From NCBI RefSeq assembly GCF_003049525.1, contig NZ_PYWL01000008.1, positions 156,081 through 220,080 on the forward strand: 64,000 bases of DNA, read 5' to 3'. Source of the stretch: Lysinibacillus fusiformis. Its GTDB lineage: Bacteria; Bacillota; Bacilli; Bacillales_A; Planococcaceae. Within the stretch, counting starts at the first letter, position 1; each line of letters opens with the position of its first letter. Under the pieces are notes generated by a model. It made no database searches. It had not been told where the DNA came from and was given only the letters and a program-made list of their open reading frames with translations. The translations under genes and the position numbers were made by a program. Below are positions 8,823-18,786 of this stretch, piece after piece.

Positions 8823-9569
8823 TTGAAGCTGTCTTGGTGGAAACTTAGTTATTTTCTATTGGCTTTTTTAATGGTGCCAAAGCGTGCCTTCGCCATGCAT
8901 ATCATGGAAGGTTTTTTACCAATCGAATGGGCTATTTTTTGGTGGGTAATCTCCATCCCATTTATTATTTTAGGATTGCGCTCTATTCGTAAAACAATTG
9001 ATGAAAACCCTGAAACAAAAATGATTCTGGGGCTGTCCGGTGCGTTTGCCTTTGTCCTATCAGCCTTAAAAATCCCTTCAGTTACAGGGAGCTGCTCACA
9101 TCCAACAGGAGTAGGTCTCGGAACAGTATTATTTGGACCGTTAGCCATGAGTGTCATCGGGACAATTGTTTTATTATTTCAATCTTTACTTTTAGCTCAT
9201 GGTGGGATCACAACATTAGGGGCTAATGCATTTTCGATGGCTATTGTAGGACCGTTTATCGCCTACTTTGTATTTAAAGGGGCAAAACAATTGGGGTTAT
9301 CGTTTTCATTAGCTGTTTTCTTTGCGGCCATGCTTGGGGATTTAGGTACATATGTGGTGACTTCCATTCAATTAGCACTAGCCTTCCCATCTGAAGTTGG
9401 AGGCTTTATGGCTTCCTTTACAAAGTTCGCAAGTATTTTTGCCTTAACACAAATCCCATTAGCTGTGAGTGAAGGAATATTAACAGTTATTGTCATGAAC
9501 TTCTTGAAAAAATATAATATTAGCGAATTAAAATCTTTACGTGTTTTCTCTACAAAGGAGGCGCACTAA
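8823..9569 (+). CDS. cbiM: Cobalt ECF transporter S component CbiM
   Basis: Substrate-binding membrane subunit of the CbiMNQO cobalt importer. I place the start at TTG 8823, eight bases after GGAGG; a longer open frame to 8712 would run through the terminator hairpin. The protein (248 aa) begins with a signal-peptide-like hydrophobic stretch ending in AFA. After it comes MHIMEGFLP, the mature CbiM N-terminus whose histidine helps bind Co2+/Ni2+. Several membrane segments follow, with [12 protein letters not shown] and [11 protein letters not shown] typical of the family. It is the first gene of cbiMNQO; cbiN begins right after its stop. Confidence 0.95.
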   Translation: MKLSWWKLSYFLLAFLMVPKRAFAMHIMEGFLPIEWAIFWWVISIPFIILGLRSIRKTIDENPETKMILGLSGAFAFVLSALKIPSVTGSCSHPTGVGLGTVLFGPLAMSVIGTIVLLFQSLLLAHGGITTLGANAFSMAIVGPFIAYFVFKGAKQLGLSFSLAVFFAAMLGDLGTYVVTSIQLALAFPSEVGGFMASFTKFASIFALTQIPLAVSEGILTVIVMNFLKKYNISELKSLRVFSTKEAH

Positions 9570-9570
9570 T

Positions 9571-9843
9571 ATGAAACGAAATTTATTACTTTTAGCAATC
9601 GTCGTACTATTGGCGATTATCCCTCTTTTCGTCCAAAAAGGAGCAGAATTTGGAGGAGCCGACGGTGAAGCAGAAGCAGCCATTGGGGAGATCAATGCAG
9701 AATATGAGCCATGGTTTGATAGTTTGTGGGAACCACCTAGTGGTGAAATTGAAAGCTTATTATTCGTGCTACAAGCAGCTATTGGTGCTGGTTTTATCGG
9801 CTACTTTATTGGCTATATGCGTGGCAAGCATAAAGAAGGTTAA
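9571..9843 (+). CDS. cbiN: Cobalt transport protein CbiN
   Basis: Small auxiliary membrane subunit of the cobalt ECF transporter (90 aa). It has one membrane helix at the N-terminus, an acidic extracellular loop with GADGEAEAAI and EPWFDSLWEPPSGEIESLLF, and a second helix near the C-terminus. This is the standard CbiN layout. The start is the ATG at 9571 after AAAGGAGG; a longer frame begins inside cbiM. It lies one base after cbiM and five before cbiQ. Confidence 0.94.
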   Translation: MKRNLLLLAIVVLLAIIPLFVQKGAEFGGADGEAEAAIGEINAEYEPWFDSLWEPPSGEIESLLFVLQAAIGAGFIGYFIGYMRGKHKEG

Positions 9844-9848
9844 GGATT

Positions 9849-10622
9849 ATGTTACTCATTGATAAGTATGCGTATCTCAATAAGCTAGCGTTCGTTCATC
9901 CGCTAGAAAAAATGATATTTTCATTAGGACTACTTTTATTCACGCTTATTATGAGAGATGAACGACTTTCACTCATTACATTTTTTGTAATGAGTGCTTT
10001 TATCATTTGGGGCGCGAAAATTCCACTAAACTATTATGCGAAGCTATTATTACTACCTGGTTTTTTCTTATTCACAAGTCTCTTATCAATCATCATTTCG
10101 ATAGCTCCAGCAGCGCATACATTACCAGCCCATATGGGGGCATTTACGTATATGAACTGGACAATTTTTATTGGGAGAGCCAGTATCGCTACCGCCCAGC
10201 AACTATTCTTTATTGTACTTGGCAGTATAAGTTGCTTATATTTTTTAGTTTTAACGACATCTGTACAAGGAATTTGTTATGTGCTTCGACAATGGCGGCT
10301 ACCTACTTTATTAGTTGAGCTAGTAGAACTCACCTATCGTTTTATTTTTATTTTTTTAGAAAGCATGCAAAAAATTCATTTGGCCCAGCAAGCCCGGCTT
10401 GGCTACCACTCACCCATGCAATGGTTACGTTCAGTGTCTATGCTAATTGCCGCGTTGTTTATTGAAATGTTTCAGCGCAGTCGAGAGCTTAATCATGCCA
10501 TGCTGGCGCGTGGTGGTGAAACGGTTTATTGGCATGAAACGGGCGCCTATAGCAAAAAAAACTGGCTTGGTATAACGGCTATTTTTTTATTCCTCATCGT
10601 ATACGGAGGGTACTTCTCATGA
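9849..10622 (+). CDS. cbiQ: Cobalt ECF transporter T component CbiQ
   Basis: Transmembrane coupling subunit linking the CbiM/N substrate module to the CbiO ATPase. The 257-residue protein has several hydrophobic segments and the cytoplasmic coupling motifs of EcfT/CbiQ proteins near 180-220, including the Ala-Arg-Gly type sequence AMLARGGE. Its stop overlaps the CbiO start (ATGA). Confidence 0.93.
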   Translation: MLLIDKYAYLNKLAFVHPLEKMIFSLGLLLFTLIMRDERLSLITFFVMSAFIIWGAKIPLNYYAKLLLLPGFFLFTSLLSIIISIAPAAHTLPAHMGAFTYMNWTIFIGRASIATAQQLFFIVLGSISCLYFLVLTTSVQGICYVLRQWRLPTLLVELVELTYRFIFIFLESMQKIHLAQQARLGYHSPMQWLRSVSMLIAALFIEMFQRSRELNHAMLARGGETVYWHETGAYSKKNWLGITAIFLFLIVYGGYFS

Positions 10623-11467
10623 CAGCATTTTATTTTAAACTAAACAACCTGTCATATGCCTATGCAGATGGTACGAAGGCTTTGACAGATATTACATTAA
10701 ACATTCCAAAAGGGAAAAAAATCGCTATACTCGGTCATAATGGAGCAGGAAAATCCACTTTATTTCAGCACCTTAATGGTATTTTGAAACCAACAGCTGG
10801 GACCATTTCATTTGATGGAGAAAAACTTCAATATAATAGAAAGGCATTAAAGGCTCTTCGCCAACAGGTTGGAATCGTCTTTCAAGATGCTGATAATCAG
10901 CTTTTTTCAGGAACTGTTAAGCAAGATATAGCCTATGGTCCAATGAATCTAGGATGGCCTACGGAAAAAATTGAAGAAAAAATAGCATGGGCTGTTGCAC
11001 AAACTGAAGTGACAGAGCTACTAGATAAACCCATCCACTTTTTAAGCGTAGGGCAGAAAAAGCGTGTGGCCATGGCAGGTGTATTAGCGATGGAACCGAC
11101 TGTCCTTTTATTAGATGAACCAACAGCGGGTCTTGATAGCTATTACGCTACACAAGTTTTTCAATACTTAGCCAAAGTAGAAGACCATGAAAAAACGATT
11201 ATCCTTGCGACTCACGACATTGCCCTTGCCTATGAATGGGCCGATCAAATTATGGTCATGGAGGCAGGAAAAATTATTTATAATGGTGACCCTGTCGCCT
11301 TATTTTATGAAGAAGAATTGCTAAAACGGGCACATCTTGAACGACCATGGGTATTTGACATGGCTTTGGCTCTACAAAAAAAGAAATTATGGCACGAAAA
11401 TATTTCAATTCCTCGCTCTAAGCATGACTTACTGCAATTGATCGAACAGCTATATGTAGAGGCGTAA
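10619..11467 (+). CDS. cbiO: Cobalt ECF transporter ATP-binding protein CbiO
   Basis: ABC ATPase driving cobalt uptake, 282 aa. Walker A is GHNGAGKST, the Q-loop is near VFQDADNQLF (the DNQLF form is typical of ECF ATPases), the signature is LSVGQKKRVAMAG, Walker B is VLLLDEPTAG, and the switch histidine is in LATHD. It is last in cbiMNQO. I see no strong terminator directly after it. Confidence 0.95.
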   Translation: MTAFYFKLNNLSYAYADGTKALTDITLNIPKGKKIAILGHNGAGKSTLFQHLNGILKPTAGTISFDGEKLQYNRKALKALRQQVGIVFQDADNQLFSGTVKQDIAYGPMNLGWPTEKIEEKIAWAVAQTEVTELLDKPIHFLSVGQKKRVAMAGVLAMEPTVLLLDEPTAGLDSYYATQVFQYLAKVEDHEKTIILATHDIALAYEWADQIMVMEAGKIIYNGDPVALFYEEELLKRAHLERPWVFDMALALQKKKLWHENISIPRSKHDLLQLIEQLYVEA

Positions 11468-11605
11468 TGGTATCATCCATAAAAAGTAACGGACAGTTCG
11501 TTTTTAAATCGCAGAGAAAAATTTTCCTCATTTGCGAAACTTTTCTAACGTTTAACCGTATTAGTATAGTCGAGACATATTATAGAACATCAAGGAGAGA
11601 TACAA

Positions 11606-14600
11606 TTGAAAAGTTGGTTTAAAAAATCAGTCGCTGTCGCAGCATCCGCTGCATTAATGGTTCCTGTCGCTTCAGCTTTTGCTGAGGAGACACCACAACA
11701 AAGTGCGAAGAACGTATTAGCAAGCAATTCACAACATGCAGGTAAGAATCTTACAAATGAAGACAAATGGATGAGTAAGGATACGATTATTATCAAGCAT
11801 TCTGGCCTTGATAAAAACGTACATAAAAAAATCGGATCTAAGGTCATCCGCTCCATTCCTTCATTAGGCTATGATGTGATTCAACTTAACAAAGGTGTAT
11901 CCATAGAAAAAGCCGTCTCTTACTATTTAAAGCAGCAAGGGATTTCAAGTGTATCCCCTAGTTATGTCTATCATTCTTTCAACAAAGAAACTGACCCAAA
12001 GAAACAAGATATGTATCATCTAAGCCTCTTGCAAATGGATCAGGCTCTAGCATTAGCTGGGGAACATGACGTAACAGTAGCTGTCATCGATTCTGGTGTT
12101 GATTTTAAACATCCCGATCTAAAATCTCAAGTACTCACACCTTATAATGCAGCTGCACCGGCAAATACATCTTATCCAGGTGATCATGGAACACATGTTG
12201 CTGGGATTATTGCCGCAGCTAAAGACAATGGCATTGGTGGACATGGAATTAATCCACAAGCGAAGCTACTACCTATTGATGTCTTTAACGGAAAAGAAGG
12301 AGCAAATGATTTTATCATTGCACAAGGTATTCTGTACGCCATTGAGCAAGGTGTTGATGTCATTAATATGAGTTTAGGAGGCTATGGTGAATCACCACTT
12401 ATGCAGGATGCTGTTCAAAAAGCTATTGATAGTGGCATTACGATTGTCGCAGCGGCTGGTAATGAGTCGACGGATGAATATTCCTTCCCTGCTTCCTATG
12501 AAGGTGTAATTAGTGTTGGTTCCACGAATGATCGTAATAAGCTATCAAGCTATTCCAATTATGGTCCCTCTGTCGATGTCGTGGCTCCTGGCGAAGACAT
12601 CTACAGTACTGTACACGATGACAAAAAAGGATCATCTTTTGTTAAGTTTAGTGGTACTTCCATGGCATCTCCCGTAGTGGCAGGCATCGTGTCCCTACTT
12701 AAATCAAAGCATCCGAATTTAAAGCCACATGAAATTGAAGCAATTCTTGAAATAACAGCACAAGATTTAGGTAAAAAGGGTTATGATCTTACTTATGGTC
12801 ATGGGCTTGTCGATCCAGTGAAAGCCTTACAGTTCGATTTAAATAAATTACCTAAACATTATTCTGAATCTAAAGAAGAGCGTATCAAAAATGCCAAAGT
12901 TCTTGCTAAAAATACATTAAATATTGAACAAGGTGTTTTCGAACAGCAAGACGAGAAAAAATGGTACAAGGTTGAGTTAGAGGCAAATGAGTATGCTCAG
13001 CTAACATTAAAAGGCGCTGATCAATACGACTATGCCTTCGATTTATACTTTTACCCTACTAATGAACAAGGTGAAGTAGAGCCTATTAAAGTTAATGATG
13101 TTCGTGTAGGAAAAAAAGAAGGTCACCTTTTTAAAGCAGACCAAAAAGGAACGCTGTTAATTGGTGTGAAAGATCATAATGGTAGTTATAGCTTAAAAGG
13201 GAAATCTACTTATATCTTTACAGCACAAACTGCGAAAAACTCGAATTTGCCAATTGATGCTTTAAATAAGTCTTCAATGCAGCCTATTAAAAAATTCCCA
13301 TATAATACGGCAGGTAAAAACTATACCCTACTGTCCAAAGATCAACAAAAGGATCAAGATTATTTTACGTTTTCAGTAACAAAACCAACAACATTGAAGT
13401 TTGATTTATCTGGAATTCCAGGTGTTACTGCCTCTATGGATCTTTACTTAAAAGAGGATTTCAATCCGATCCCACCAGAAGAGATAAAGCAAGCTAAAAA
13501 AGAGGAAATTGAAGAAGAGGAAGCCTTCCCTATTCAAAGTTCCTACGGTGCAGCTAAAGGTGAAGCCGTTAGCATGATTATCGATGCTGTTCCAGATCAA
13601 GAATACATTTTAAGTGTATCTAATGAAAGTAATAGCGAGTTTTCAATGGAGATGTTTTTCAGTGGTGGCATTGAAAAAGAGGAAACAGTCAGTGAGTCTA
13701 TGATTCCATACACATTAAAAGGTGAGGTTGTTACACTTCCACCCGATGAGGATGGACTACCTTTAGAGGAAGCCATGTACGACGAAAACATCTCTCTCGA
13801 CCAATTACCAATAACGCCAAGTACAACAAAAAAGCGAAATGAAATTGAAGGCATGATGAGTATGCTCATGAATTCCTTTACAACGGACAATTTAGAAAAT
13901 GTTGATCCGATTATTAAGCAAGCTATTCGCTTCAACATTGGTGAGGATCAAAAAGCTTATTTCCAAACAGAATATGATGAGGACTACTTCTTATTTAAAA
14001 CAAAGGAAGATGCCCTTTATAGTTTTAGCTTTAACAAAGGTGCTGGCCAAATGCCTGCTGGTACTGTCTTTGAATACGATGAAAAAGCAAATGAACTAAT
14101 TCCTGTTTCGTCCTTAACCAATGATTTGGGCTTACTTTCATTGCTTCTTGGCTCAGCCGGCAATGAAAACGATGCAAAAGTGATGGCATTGAAAAAGGAC
14201 AAAACATATGTAGTAGCCGTTGTAAATGCTGGGGAACGTTCTATTGAGCCATATACGTTGAAAACAAGTAAAATCGGTGATATTCCAAAAGATTATAATC
14301 CTGATAATTATGAAGAAGCAAAAGCTCTAAAAATTCAACCAGGTACAACTTATAAAGATCATCTAATTTACCAAGACGATGAGGATTACTATTATTATAA
14401 GCAAAACGGTAATGATGAAATTATGAGTTTATTAATTTCCTCTGTTCCATTTACCAATGAACAATTAAATCAATTGCCAAAAGAGTTACAGAAGGACTTG
14501 AAATTTGCAGGATCGATTATTGAAGATACAAATGGCAATATGAAAATTGACCCGAAAGAAATGGAGACCGCCATTCCATTTGGATTGAGCGATAATATTC

Positions 14601-15124
14601 TTGAGATACTCCTTGGCATGGTAGGAACGACAGACGTAAATACATCCTTTAAGGCTAAAAAGGATCGTGGTTACTTTATTCAAGTCAATAGCACAGGGCT
14701 TGGCCAACTGTCCATTCAGCCCTACACATTGACGATGTTCGACCATAAACGAGCAGATGAAGATGCAGATTCCCAATTAGTGAATGGTGTACCAACCAAA
14801 CCATTAGCCCTTAAGAAAGAAGACGACAAATGGATAGCTACTCAATATTTAAATGCGGGTATACCATTTGGTGATAAGGATTACTTTGAATTTAACAACG
14901 TCCAAAAACGTGATATCTTCTTCTCACTTCAAACAGAAAAAGCACTAGATGGTGTGATTCGAGTGATAGATGCAAACGGAAAAACAGTCAAAACTTTAGA
15001 TCTTTACGGAGCTGGAGATGCTGAGGTAGGTACAATTGAACTGGATGCAGGTAAATACTATATTGAAGTTAGTGAATATTATGGCCAAGCAAGTACACAG
15101 CCATATACGTTAGAAATTAAATAA
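11606..15124 (+). CDS. Secreted S8 subtilisin-family serine protease, multidomain
   Basis: Large extracellular protease of 1172 aa. The TTG start at 11606 follows AAGGAGAG. A signal peptide (MKSWFKKS, hydrophobic core, cleavage likely after ASAFA) is followed by an inhibitor-I9-like propeptide and the catalytic domain. The triad is Asp162 (VIDSGVD), His194 (HGTHVAG) and Ser352 (GTSMASP), with oxyanion Asn286 (AAGNES). The remaining ~750 residues look like repeated pre-peptidase C-terminal (PPC)-like beta modules. A PYTL-type ending recurs at about residues 701, 882, 1039 and 1166. There is no LPXTG anchor. It stands alone with a terminator downstream. Substrate unknown; probably nutrient protein breakdown. 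Confidence 0.93.
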   Translation: MKSWFKKSVAVAASAALMVPVASAFAEETPQQSAKNVLASNSQHAGKNLTNEDKWMSKDTIIIKHSGLDKNVHKKIGSKVIRSIPSLGYDVIQLNKGVSIEKAVSYYLKQQGISSVSPSYVYHSFNKETDPKKQDMYHLSLLQMDQALALAGEHDVTVAVIDSGVDFKHPDLKSQVLTPYNAAAPANTSYPGDHGTHVAGIIAAAKDNGIGGHGINPQAKLLPIDVFNGKEGANDFIIAQGILYAIEQGVDVINMSLGGYGESPLMQDAVQKAIDSGITIVAAAGNESTDEYSFPASYEGVISVGSTNDRNKLSSYSNYGPSVDVVAPGEDIYSTVHDDKKGSSFVKFSGTSMASPVVAGIVSLLKSKHPNLKPHEIEAILEITAQDLGKKGYDLTYGHGLVDPVKALQFDLNKLPKHYSESKEERIKNAKVLAKNTLNIEQGVFEQQDEKKWYKVELEANEYAQLTLKGADQYDYAFDLYFYPTNEQGEVEPIKVNDVRVGKKEGHLFKADQKGTLLIGVKDHNGSYSLKGKSTYIFTAQTAKNSNLPIDALNKSSMQPIKKFPYNTAGKNYTLLSKDQQKDQDYFTFSVTKPTTLKFDLSGIPGVTASMDLYLKEDFNPIPPEEIKQAKKEEIEEEEAFPIQSSYGAAKGEAVSMIIDAVPDQEYILSVSNESNSEFSMEMFFSGGIEKEETVSESMIPYTLKGEVVTLPPDEDGLPLEEAMYDENISLDQLPITPSTTKKRNEIEGMMSMLMNSFTTDNLENVDPIIKQAIRFNIGEDQKAYFQTEYDEDYFLFKTKEDALYSFSFNKGAGQMPAGTVFEYDEKANELIPVSSLTNDLGLLSLLLGSAGNENDAKVMALKKDKTYVVAVVNAGERSIEPYTLKTSKIGDIPKDYNPDNYEEAKALKIQPGTTYKDHLIYQDDEDYYYYKQNGNDEIMSLLISSVPFTNEQLNQLPKELQKDLKFAGSIIEDTNGNMKIDPKEMETAIPFGLSDNILEILLGMVGTTDVNTSFKAKKDRGYFIQVNSTGLGQLSIQPYTLTMFDHKRADEDADSQLVNGVPTKPLALKKEDDKWIATQYLNAGIPFGDKDYFEFNNVQKRDIFFSLQTEKALDGVIRVIDANGKTVKTLDLYGAGDAEVGTIELDAGKYYIEVSEYYGQASTQPYTLEIK

Positions 15125-15131
15125 TATCAAT

Positions 15132-15169
15132 AAAATCCCCTAGATAACGGAATATCTAGGGGATTTTTA
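15132..15169. terminator. Bidirectional intrinsic terminator
   Basis: Perfect 15-bp stem (15132-15146 with 15153-15167) with a 6-nt loop and A/T-rich flanks, between the protease and the convergent GNAT gene. Confidence 0.88.
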
Positions 15170-15206
15170 TACATATAAGCATTTTTATTCTAAACTAAAA
15201 TGCTTA

Positions 15207-15647
15207 TTACATAAAATATTTGACATAATTACAGTATTCATCTTGCTTCATATGAAGCTTTTCATACAGCTTACGCGCATTCACATTATCTGCTGCTGTT
15301 TGCAGTGTCACATAACGAGCATACTGTTGCTCACAATATTGAAAAACTTTTTCCATCAATGCCTTGCCCACCCCTAGGCCCCTAGCATCTTCCGTGACAT
15401 AAATATCGTTCAAAATATAGGCACGCTGTAACGCTATGGAAGAAAACGTTGGATATAATTGTGTAAATCCAACCACCTTGCCGTCTACTTGCGCCATAAA
15501 AATGACCGACTCTTTGAGGGCCAATCGTAATTGTAAAAATGCCTTAGCGCTACTTACGTCCGATTCAATTCCATAAAACTGACGATATTCATCAAATAGC
15601 TTTGTTAACTCTTCTAGTTCGTTCATCGTTGCTTGCAATATTTCCAT
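15207..15647 (-). CDS. GNAT-family N-acetyltransferase
   Basis: Acetyl-CoA-dependent acetyltransferase of 146 aa. Motif A for acetyl-CoA binding is DIYVTEDARGLGVGKALM (Q/RxxGxG/A form), followed by ARKLYEKLHM, the usual motif B. GGGGAG is six bases upstream of the ATG. It is a single-gene unit, convergent with the subtilase. The substrate cannot be told from sequence. Confidence 0.85.
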   Translation of the reverse strand: MEILQATMNELEELTKLFDEYRQFYGIESDVSSAKAFLQLRLALKESVIFMAQVDGKVVGFTQLYPTFSSIALQRAYILNDIYVTEDARGLGVGKALMEKVFQYCEQQYARYVTLQTAADNVNARKLYEKLHMKQDEYCNYVKYFM

Positions 15648-15727
15648 TCTTGTCTCCCCTTGTGTCTTCCCATGATTGTTTCTACCATTATAAAGCTAGT
15701 TTCATTATATAGGAAAAAATGGCACAA

Positions 15728-15758
15728 AGAAAAGAATACTCCTCTCCATCGAGAGAAG
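15728..15758 (-). terminator. Terminator of the glycosyltransferase gene
   Basis: Minus-strand 8-bp stem (15751-15758 with 15740-15747, one G-U pair) with a 3-nt loop, followed by a T-rich run, just after the stop at 15761. Confidence 0.6.
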
Positions 15759-15760
15759 TT

Positions 15761-16855
15761 CTACTTTTTTTCATTTAAGTATGCAGCGACATCTTTCACG
15801 ATATGCTGCCAGTTTAATTCCTTCCGCGCATCGGCTTGTAGCTGAAGACAAGTATTTTCTAACAATGCTTCCTGATGTGCGACTTGCTGCAACGTCCGAG
15901 CAATACTTTCCCAATCATGTGTTGGATGAATACGGCCAAAGCGTTGTTGTTGGGTAATATCAGCAGCCCCATCCACATCGGTTGTCACAATATAACAACC
16001 GTTTTTAGCAGCCTCTGCAAAAACATGTGCAAAGCATTCAACTGTGGATGTTAAGCAAAAGATTTTTGCCTTGCGATACTCCTCCTCTAGCTGCATCTTG
16101 TCTGAGATTGGCCCTACCATTGTGACTTGCGCAGGGTAAGGATGACTGTCCAGTAATTGTTTTATTTCCTGCTGAAACGATTCAGACATAGGTCCTACCA
16201 AACGAAGCTCCCAGTCTGTCAGCTGTGCTGCTAGAAAGGCTTTTATTGTAAAAATGGTCTGCTTCTCTGGTGCATCTAATCGGCCCACTGATAGAATTTT
16301 ATTTTCTTTCTCATGAAATTGCACGGGCTCTGTGTGAAAATACTCATAAAAGCCATTTGGGATATGTTGAACATCTAATTGTGAAAACTCTCGAATGTCA
16401 GTTTGAATCGATACACATTCGGAGGTCAGAAGATCACAAAGCTGTAGCAATTCTAGAAAGTATGGATAGGTTTTTAATCGACTTAACCAAAATCGATTAA
16501 CATCTAACTTCATATAAACTTTGCCATTAGGATTAAACTGCTTATATGTTTGAAGAATGGAAAGATAGGATGGGTATGGTCCTATAGCAAATACAAGATC
16601 AATGTTCTTGGCATGCTTCACTAAATAAGCATTCATATTGGCAACATAATCAATCCCAATTGGAACCTGCTCAAATTTAACAGCCGGAAAAGATTGTTGC
16701 AGAAGGGTTTCATTCATCTCTGTCGTCACTATACTAACTTCATAGCCTAAATACTCCCCTAGTAAAATAGGCACAAGACATAGATCTTTGAAAATGTGTG
16801 CATCGGAAAGTTTAGCTGATTCCACGCTACAAATAAATGCGATCCTTTTTGTCAT
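15761..16855 (-). CDS. Glycosyltransferase family 4-like protein
   Basis: Protein of 364 aa with a GT-B arrangement. The N-terminal acceptor domain is less conserved. The C-terminal half has ILSVGRLDAPEKQ, WELRLVGPM, IFCLTSTVECFAHVFAEAAKNG (the EX7E-like nucleotide-sugar region) and IVTTDVDGAADI, typical of GT4 enzymes. It probably transfers a sugar during polysaccharide or glycan synthesis at the cytoplasmic membrane. It is divergent from the GT2/CapE genes starting at 17112, so these may form one glycan locus. GAGGGATTCG precedes the ATG. Confidence 0.8.
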   Translation of the reverse strand: MTKRIAFICSVESAKLSDAHIFKDLCLVPILLGEYLGYEVSIVTTEMNETLLQQSFPAVKFEQVPIGIDYVANMNAYLVKHAKNIDLVFAIGPYPSYLSILQTYKQFNPNGKVYMKLDVNRFWLSRLKTYPYFLELLQLCDLLTSECVSIQTDIREFSQLDVQHIPNGFYEYFHTEPVQFHEKENKILSVGRLDAPEKQTIFTIKAFLAAQLTDWELRLVGPMSESFQQEIKQLLDSHPYPAQVTMVGPISDKMQLEEEYRKAKIFCLTSTVECFAHVFAEAAKNGCYIVTTDVDGAADITQQQRFGRIHPTHDWESIARTLQQVAHQEALLENTCLQLQADARKELNWQHIVKDVAAYLNEKK

Positions 16856-17111
16856 CGAATCCCTCTTTCTTAAAAAGCGCTCTTTCCTAGTTTATGCCCA
16901 CACCTGTCAAACGTGTATAACTTAGTAAAATGTCACAACCATCCCCATAGTTCTCTAGCAAAAATAAAGGCAATCCATAAAATTACTCTCTTAAAAAACT
17001 TATGATAGCAAGCAATTGCCTACAATAGCCCTCTATCCACGCATATTGTAATAAAGAATCTGTTCAGTAAACATGAAGAACTAAACTACTTAATCAGGAT
17101 GGAGGGATAAA

Positions 17112-17711
17112 ATGAAAATAAGCTTTTTATCACCTACTTATAATAGCGAAGAATGGATCCTAACAATGCTTGACAGTATTCCTAAAGAATATGCCTATGA
17201 AATTATCGTTGTAGATGACGGCTCCACCGACAAGACGTTAGCCATTTTACAGGACTATCAAAAAAACTGTACAGCGTTAAAAATCATCGTTCATCCAACG
17301 AATCTAGGTGCAAGCGTTGCCTATAACCGATGCATCGCTGAAGCAACAGGTGATTATATTGCCATCATCGATAGTGATGACCACTATTTACCTGCCATCC
17401 GCAATGTATTAGCACAGGTGGATGGTGAATTTGATATTTACTATTACAACATGATCATTAAGAATGGCTATGCGTTTATTAAAGATGAATCAAATCGTTA
17501 TTCCTTGCCGGGACAATTTAAAATCATACGAAGAAGCTTTATCGGGGATGCGAAATTTACTATACGTAAGGATATTGCAGGAGATTGGGATTTTAATTGT
17601 GCGCTCATGGACAAAAATCCAACCAGTAAATATACCCATGAATACGCTTATTGGTACAACTATCCACGAGAAAACTCAGAATGCGATTTGCATGAAAGAG
17701 GATTGAAATAA
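17112..17711 (+). CDS. Glycosyltransferase family 2
   Basis: Short GT-A glycosyltransferase (199 aa). The N-terminal nucleotide-binding motif is IIVVDDGSTDKT and the metal-binding motif is DSDDHY near residue 93. No membrane segments are visible, and it is shorter than most GT2 proteins (250-330 aa), so it is little more than the catalytic core. TGGAGGGAT gives a good ribosome site. It is followed 4 bp later by the CapE-like gene, suggesting one operon for modified-sugar synthesis and transfer. Confidence 0.83.
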   Translation: MKISFLSPTYNSEEWILTMLDSIPKEYAYEIIVVDDGSTDKTLAILQDYQKNCTALKIIVHPTNLGASVAYNRCIAEATGDYIAIIDSDDHYLPAIRNVLAQVDGEFDIYYYNMIIKNGYAFIKDESNRYSLPGQFKIIRRSFIGDAKFTIRKDIAGDWDFNCALMDKNPTSKYTHEYAYWYNYPRENSECDLHERGLK

Positions 17712-17715
17712 CATC

Positions 17716-18786
17716 ATGAACGGACCTAAGCATGTGGGAGGTGTAACAAGCCAGACAATGTTTAAAGATAAAACTTTACTGATTACTGGAGGAACAGGAT
17801 CTTTTGGTAATGCGGTACTAAATCGATTTTTAAATACCGATATTAAGGAAATACGGATTTTTTCAAGGGATGAAAAAAAGCAGGATGATATGCGAAAGCT
17901 TTATCAAAACTCTAAAATTAAATTTTATATCGGGGATGTACGTGATTTACAAAGCCTTCACCCTGCGATGTATAACGTAGATTATGTGTTCCATGCTGCG
18001 GCCCTCAAGCAAGTTCCCTCTTGTGAATTTTTCCCTTTAGAGGCTGTTAAAACAAATATCTTAGGAACAGATAATGTTTTAACTGCGGCGATTCAAGCTG
18101 GCGTTAAAAAGATTATTTGTCTATCAACAGATAAAGCGGCATACCCTGTCAATGCGATGGGGATATCCAAGGCGATGATGGAGAAAACATTTATTGCTAA
18201 ATCACGGATGGTCGACCCAAAGCAAACATTGATTTGCGGCACACGATACGGGAATGTAATGGCTTCAAGAGGCTCAGTCATACCACTTTTCATCGAACAA
18301 ATAAAAGCTGGTAAACCTTTAACTATTACCGATCCAACTATGACTCGTTTTATGATGAGCCTTGAGGAAGCAGTCGAATTGGTGTTGTATGCATTCTCAC
18401 ATGCGCAAAATGGCGATATTATGGTGCAAAAATCACCCGCTGCTACGATCGAGAATTTGGCACAAGCTCTCCTTGAAATTTTCCAAGTGAACAATGCGAT
18501 TCACATTATTGGCACGCGGCATGGGGAGAAACGGTATGAAGTATTATGTACAAAGGAGGAAGCAGCAAAAGCCATAGATTTAGGTGATTTTTATCGAATC
18601 CCAGCAGATAATCGAGATTTGAATTATGGAAAATACCTGGATGAAGGCTCTCCTAAAATTACCTTATCGGATGAATATAATTCCAATAATACACAAATGT
18701 TAAACGTGATGGCTATTAAAGAAAAATTACTAACCTTATCTCTCATTCAAGAAGAGCTTCTCCTTTGGACTGGAGGAACACCATGA
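17716..18786 (+). CDS. CapE/FnlA-type UDP-GlcNAc 4,6-dehydratase (5-epimerizing)
   Basis: Extended short-chain dehydrogenase of the FlaA1/CapE group. Seen: NAD-binding ITGGTGSFGNAV, then GDVRD, HAAALKQVPSCEFFP, STDKAAYPVNAMGISKAMMEK and GTRYGNVMASRGSVIP. The position that is Tyr in the usual YxxxK motif is Met (MGISK), which I recall as a feature of CapE/FnlA enzymes. Such enzymes start UDP-L-FucNAc or related deoxysugar synthesis. The start may be the ATG at 17758 (MFKDKTLLITGG), but no ribosome site is well placed for it. It overlaps the next gene by ATGA. Confidence 0.85.
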   Translation: MNGPKHVGGVTSQTMFKDKTLLITGGTGSFGNAVLNRFLNTDIKEIRIFSRDEKKQDDMRKLYQNSKIKFYIGDVRDLQSLHPAMYNVDYVFHAAALKQVPSCEFFPLEAVKTNILGTDNVLTAAIQAGVKKIICLSTDKAAYPVNAMGISKAMMEKTFIAKSRMVDPKQTLICGTRYGNVMASRGSVIPLFIEQIKAGKPLTITDPTMTRFMMSLEEAVELVLYAFSHAQNGDIMVQKSPAATIENLAQALLEIFQVNNAIHIIGTRHGEKRYEVLCTKEEAAKAIDLGDFYRIPADNRDLNYGKYLDEGSPKITLSDEYNSNNTQMLNVMAIKEKLLTLSLIQEELLLWTGGTP

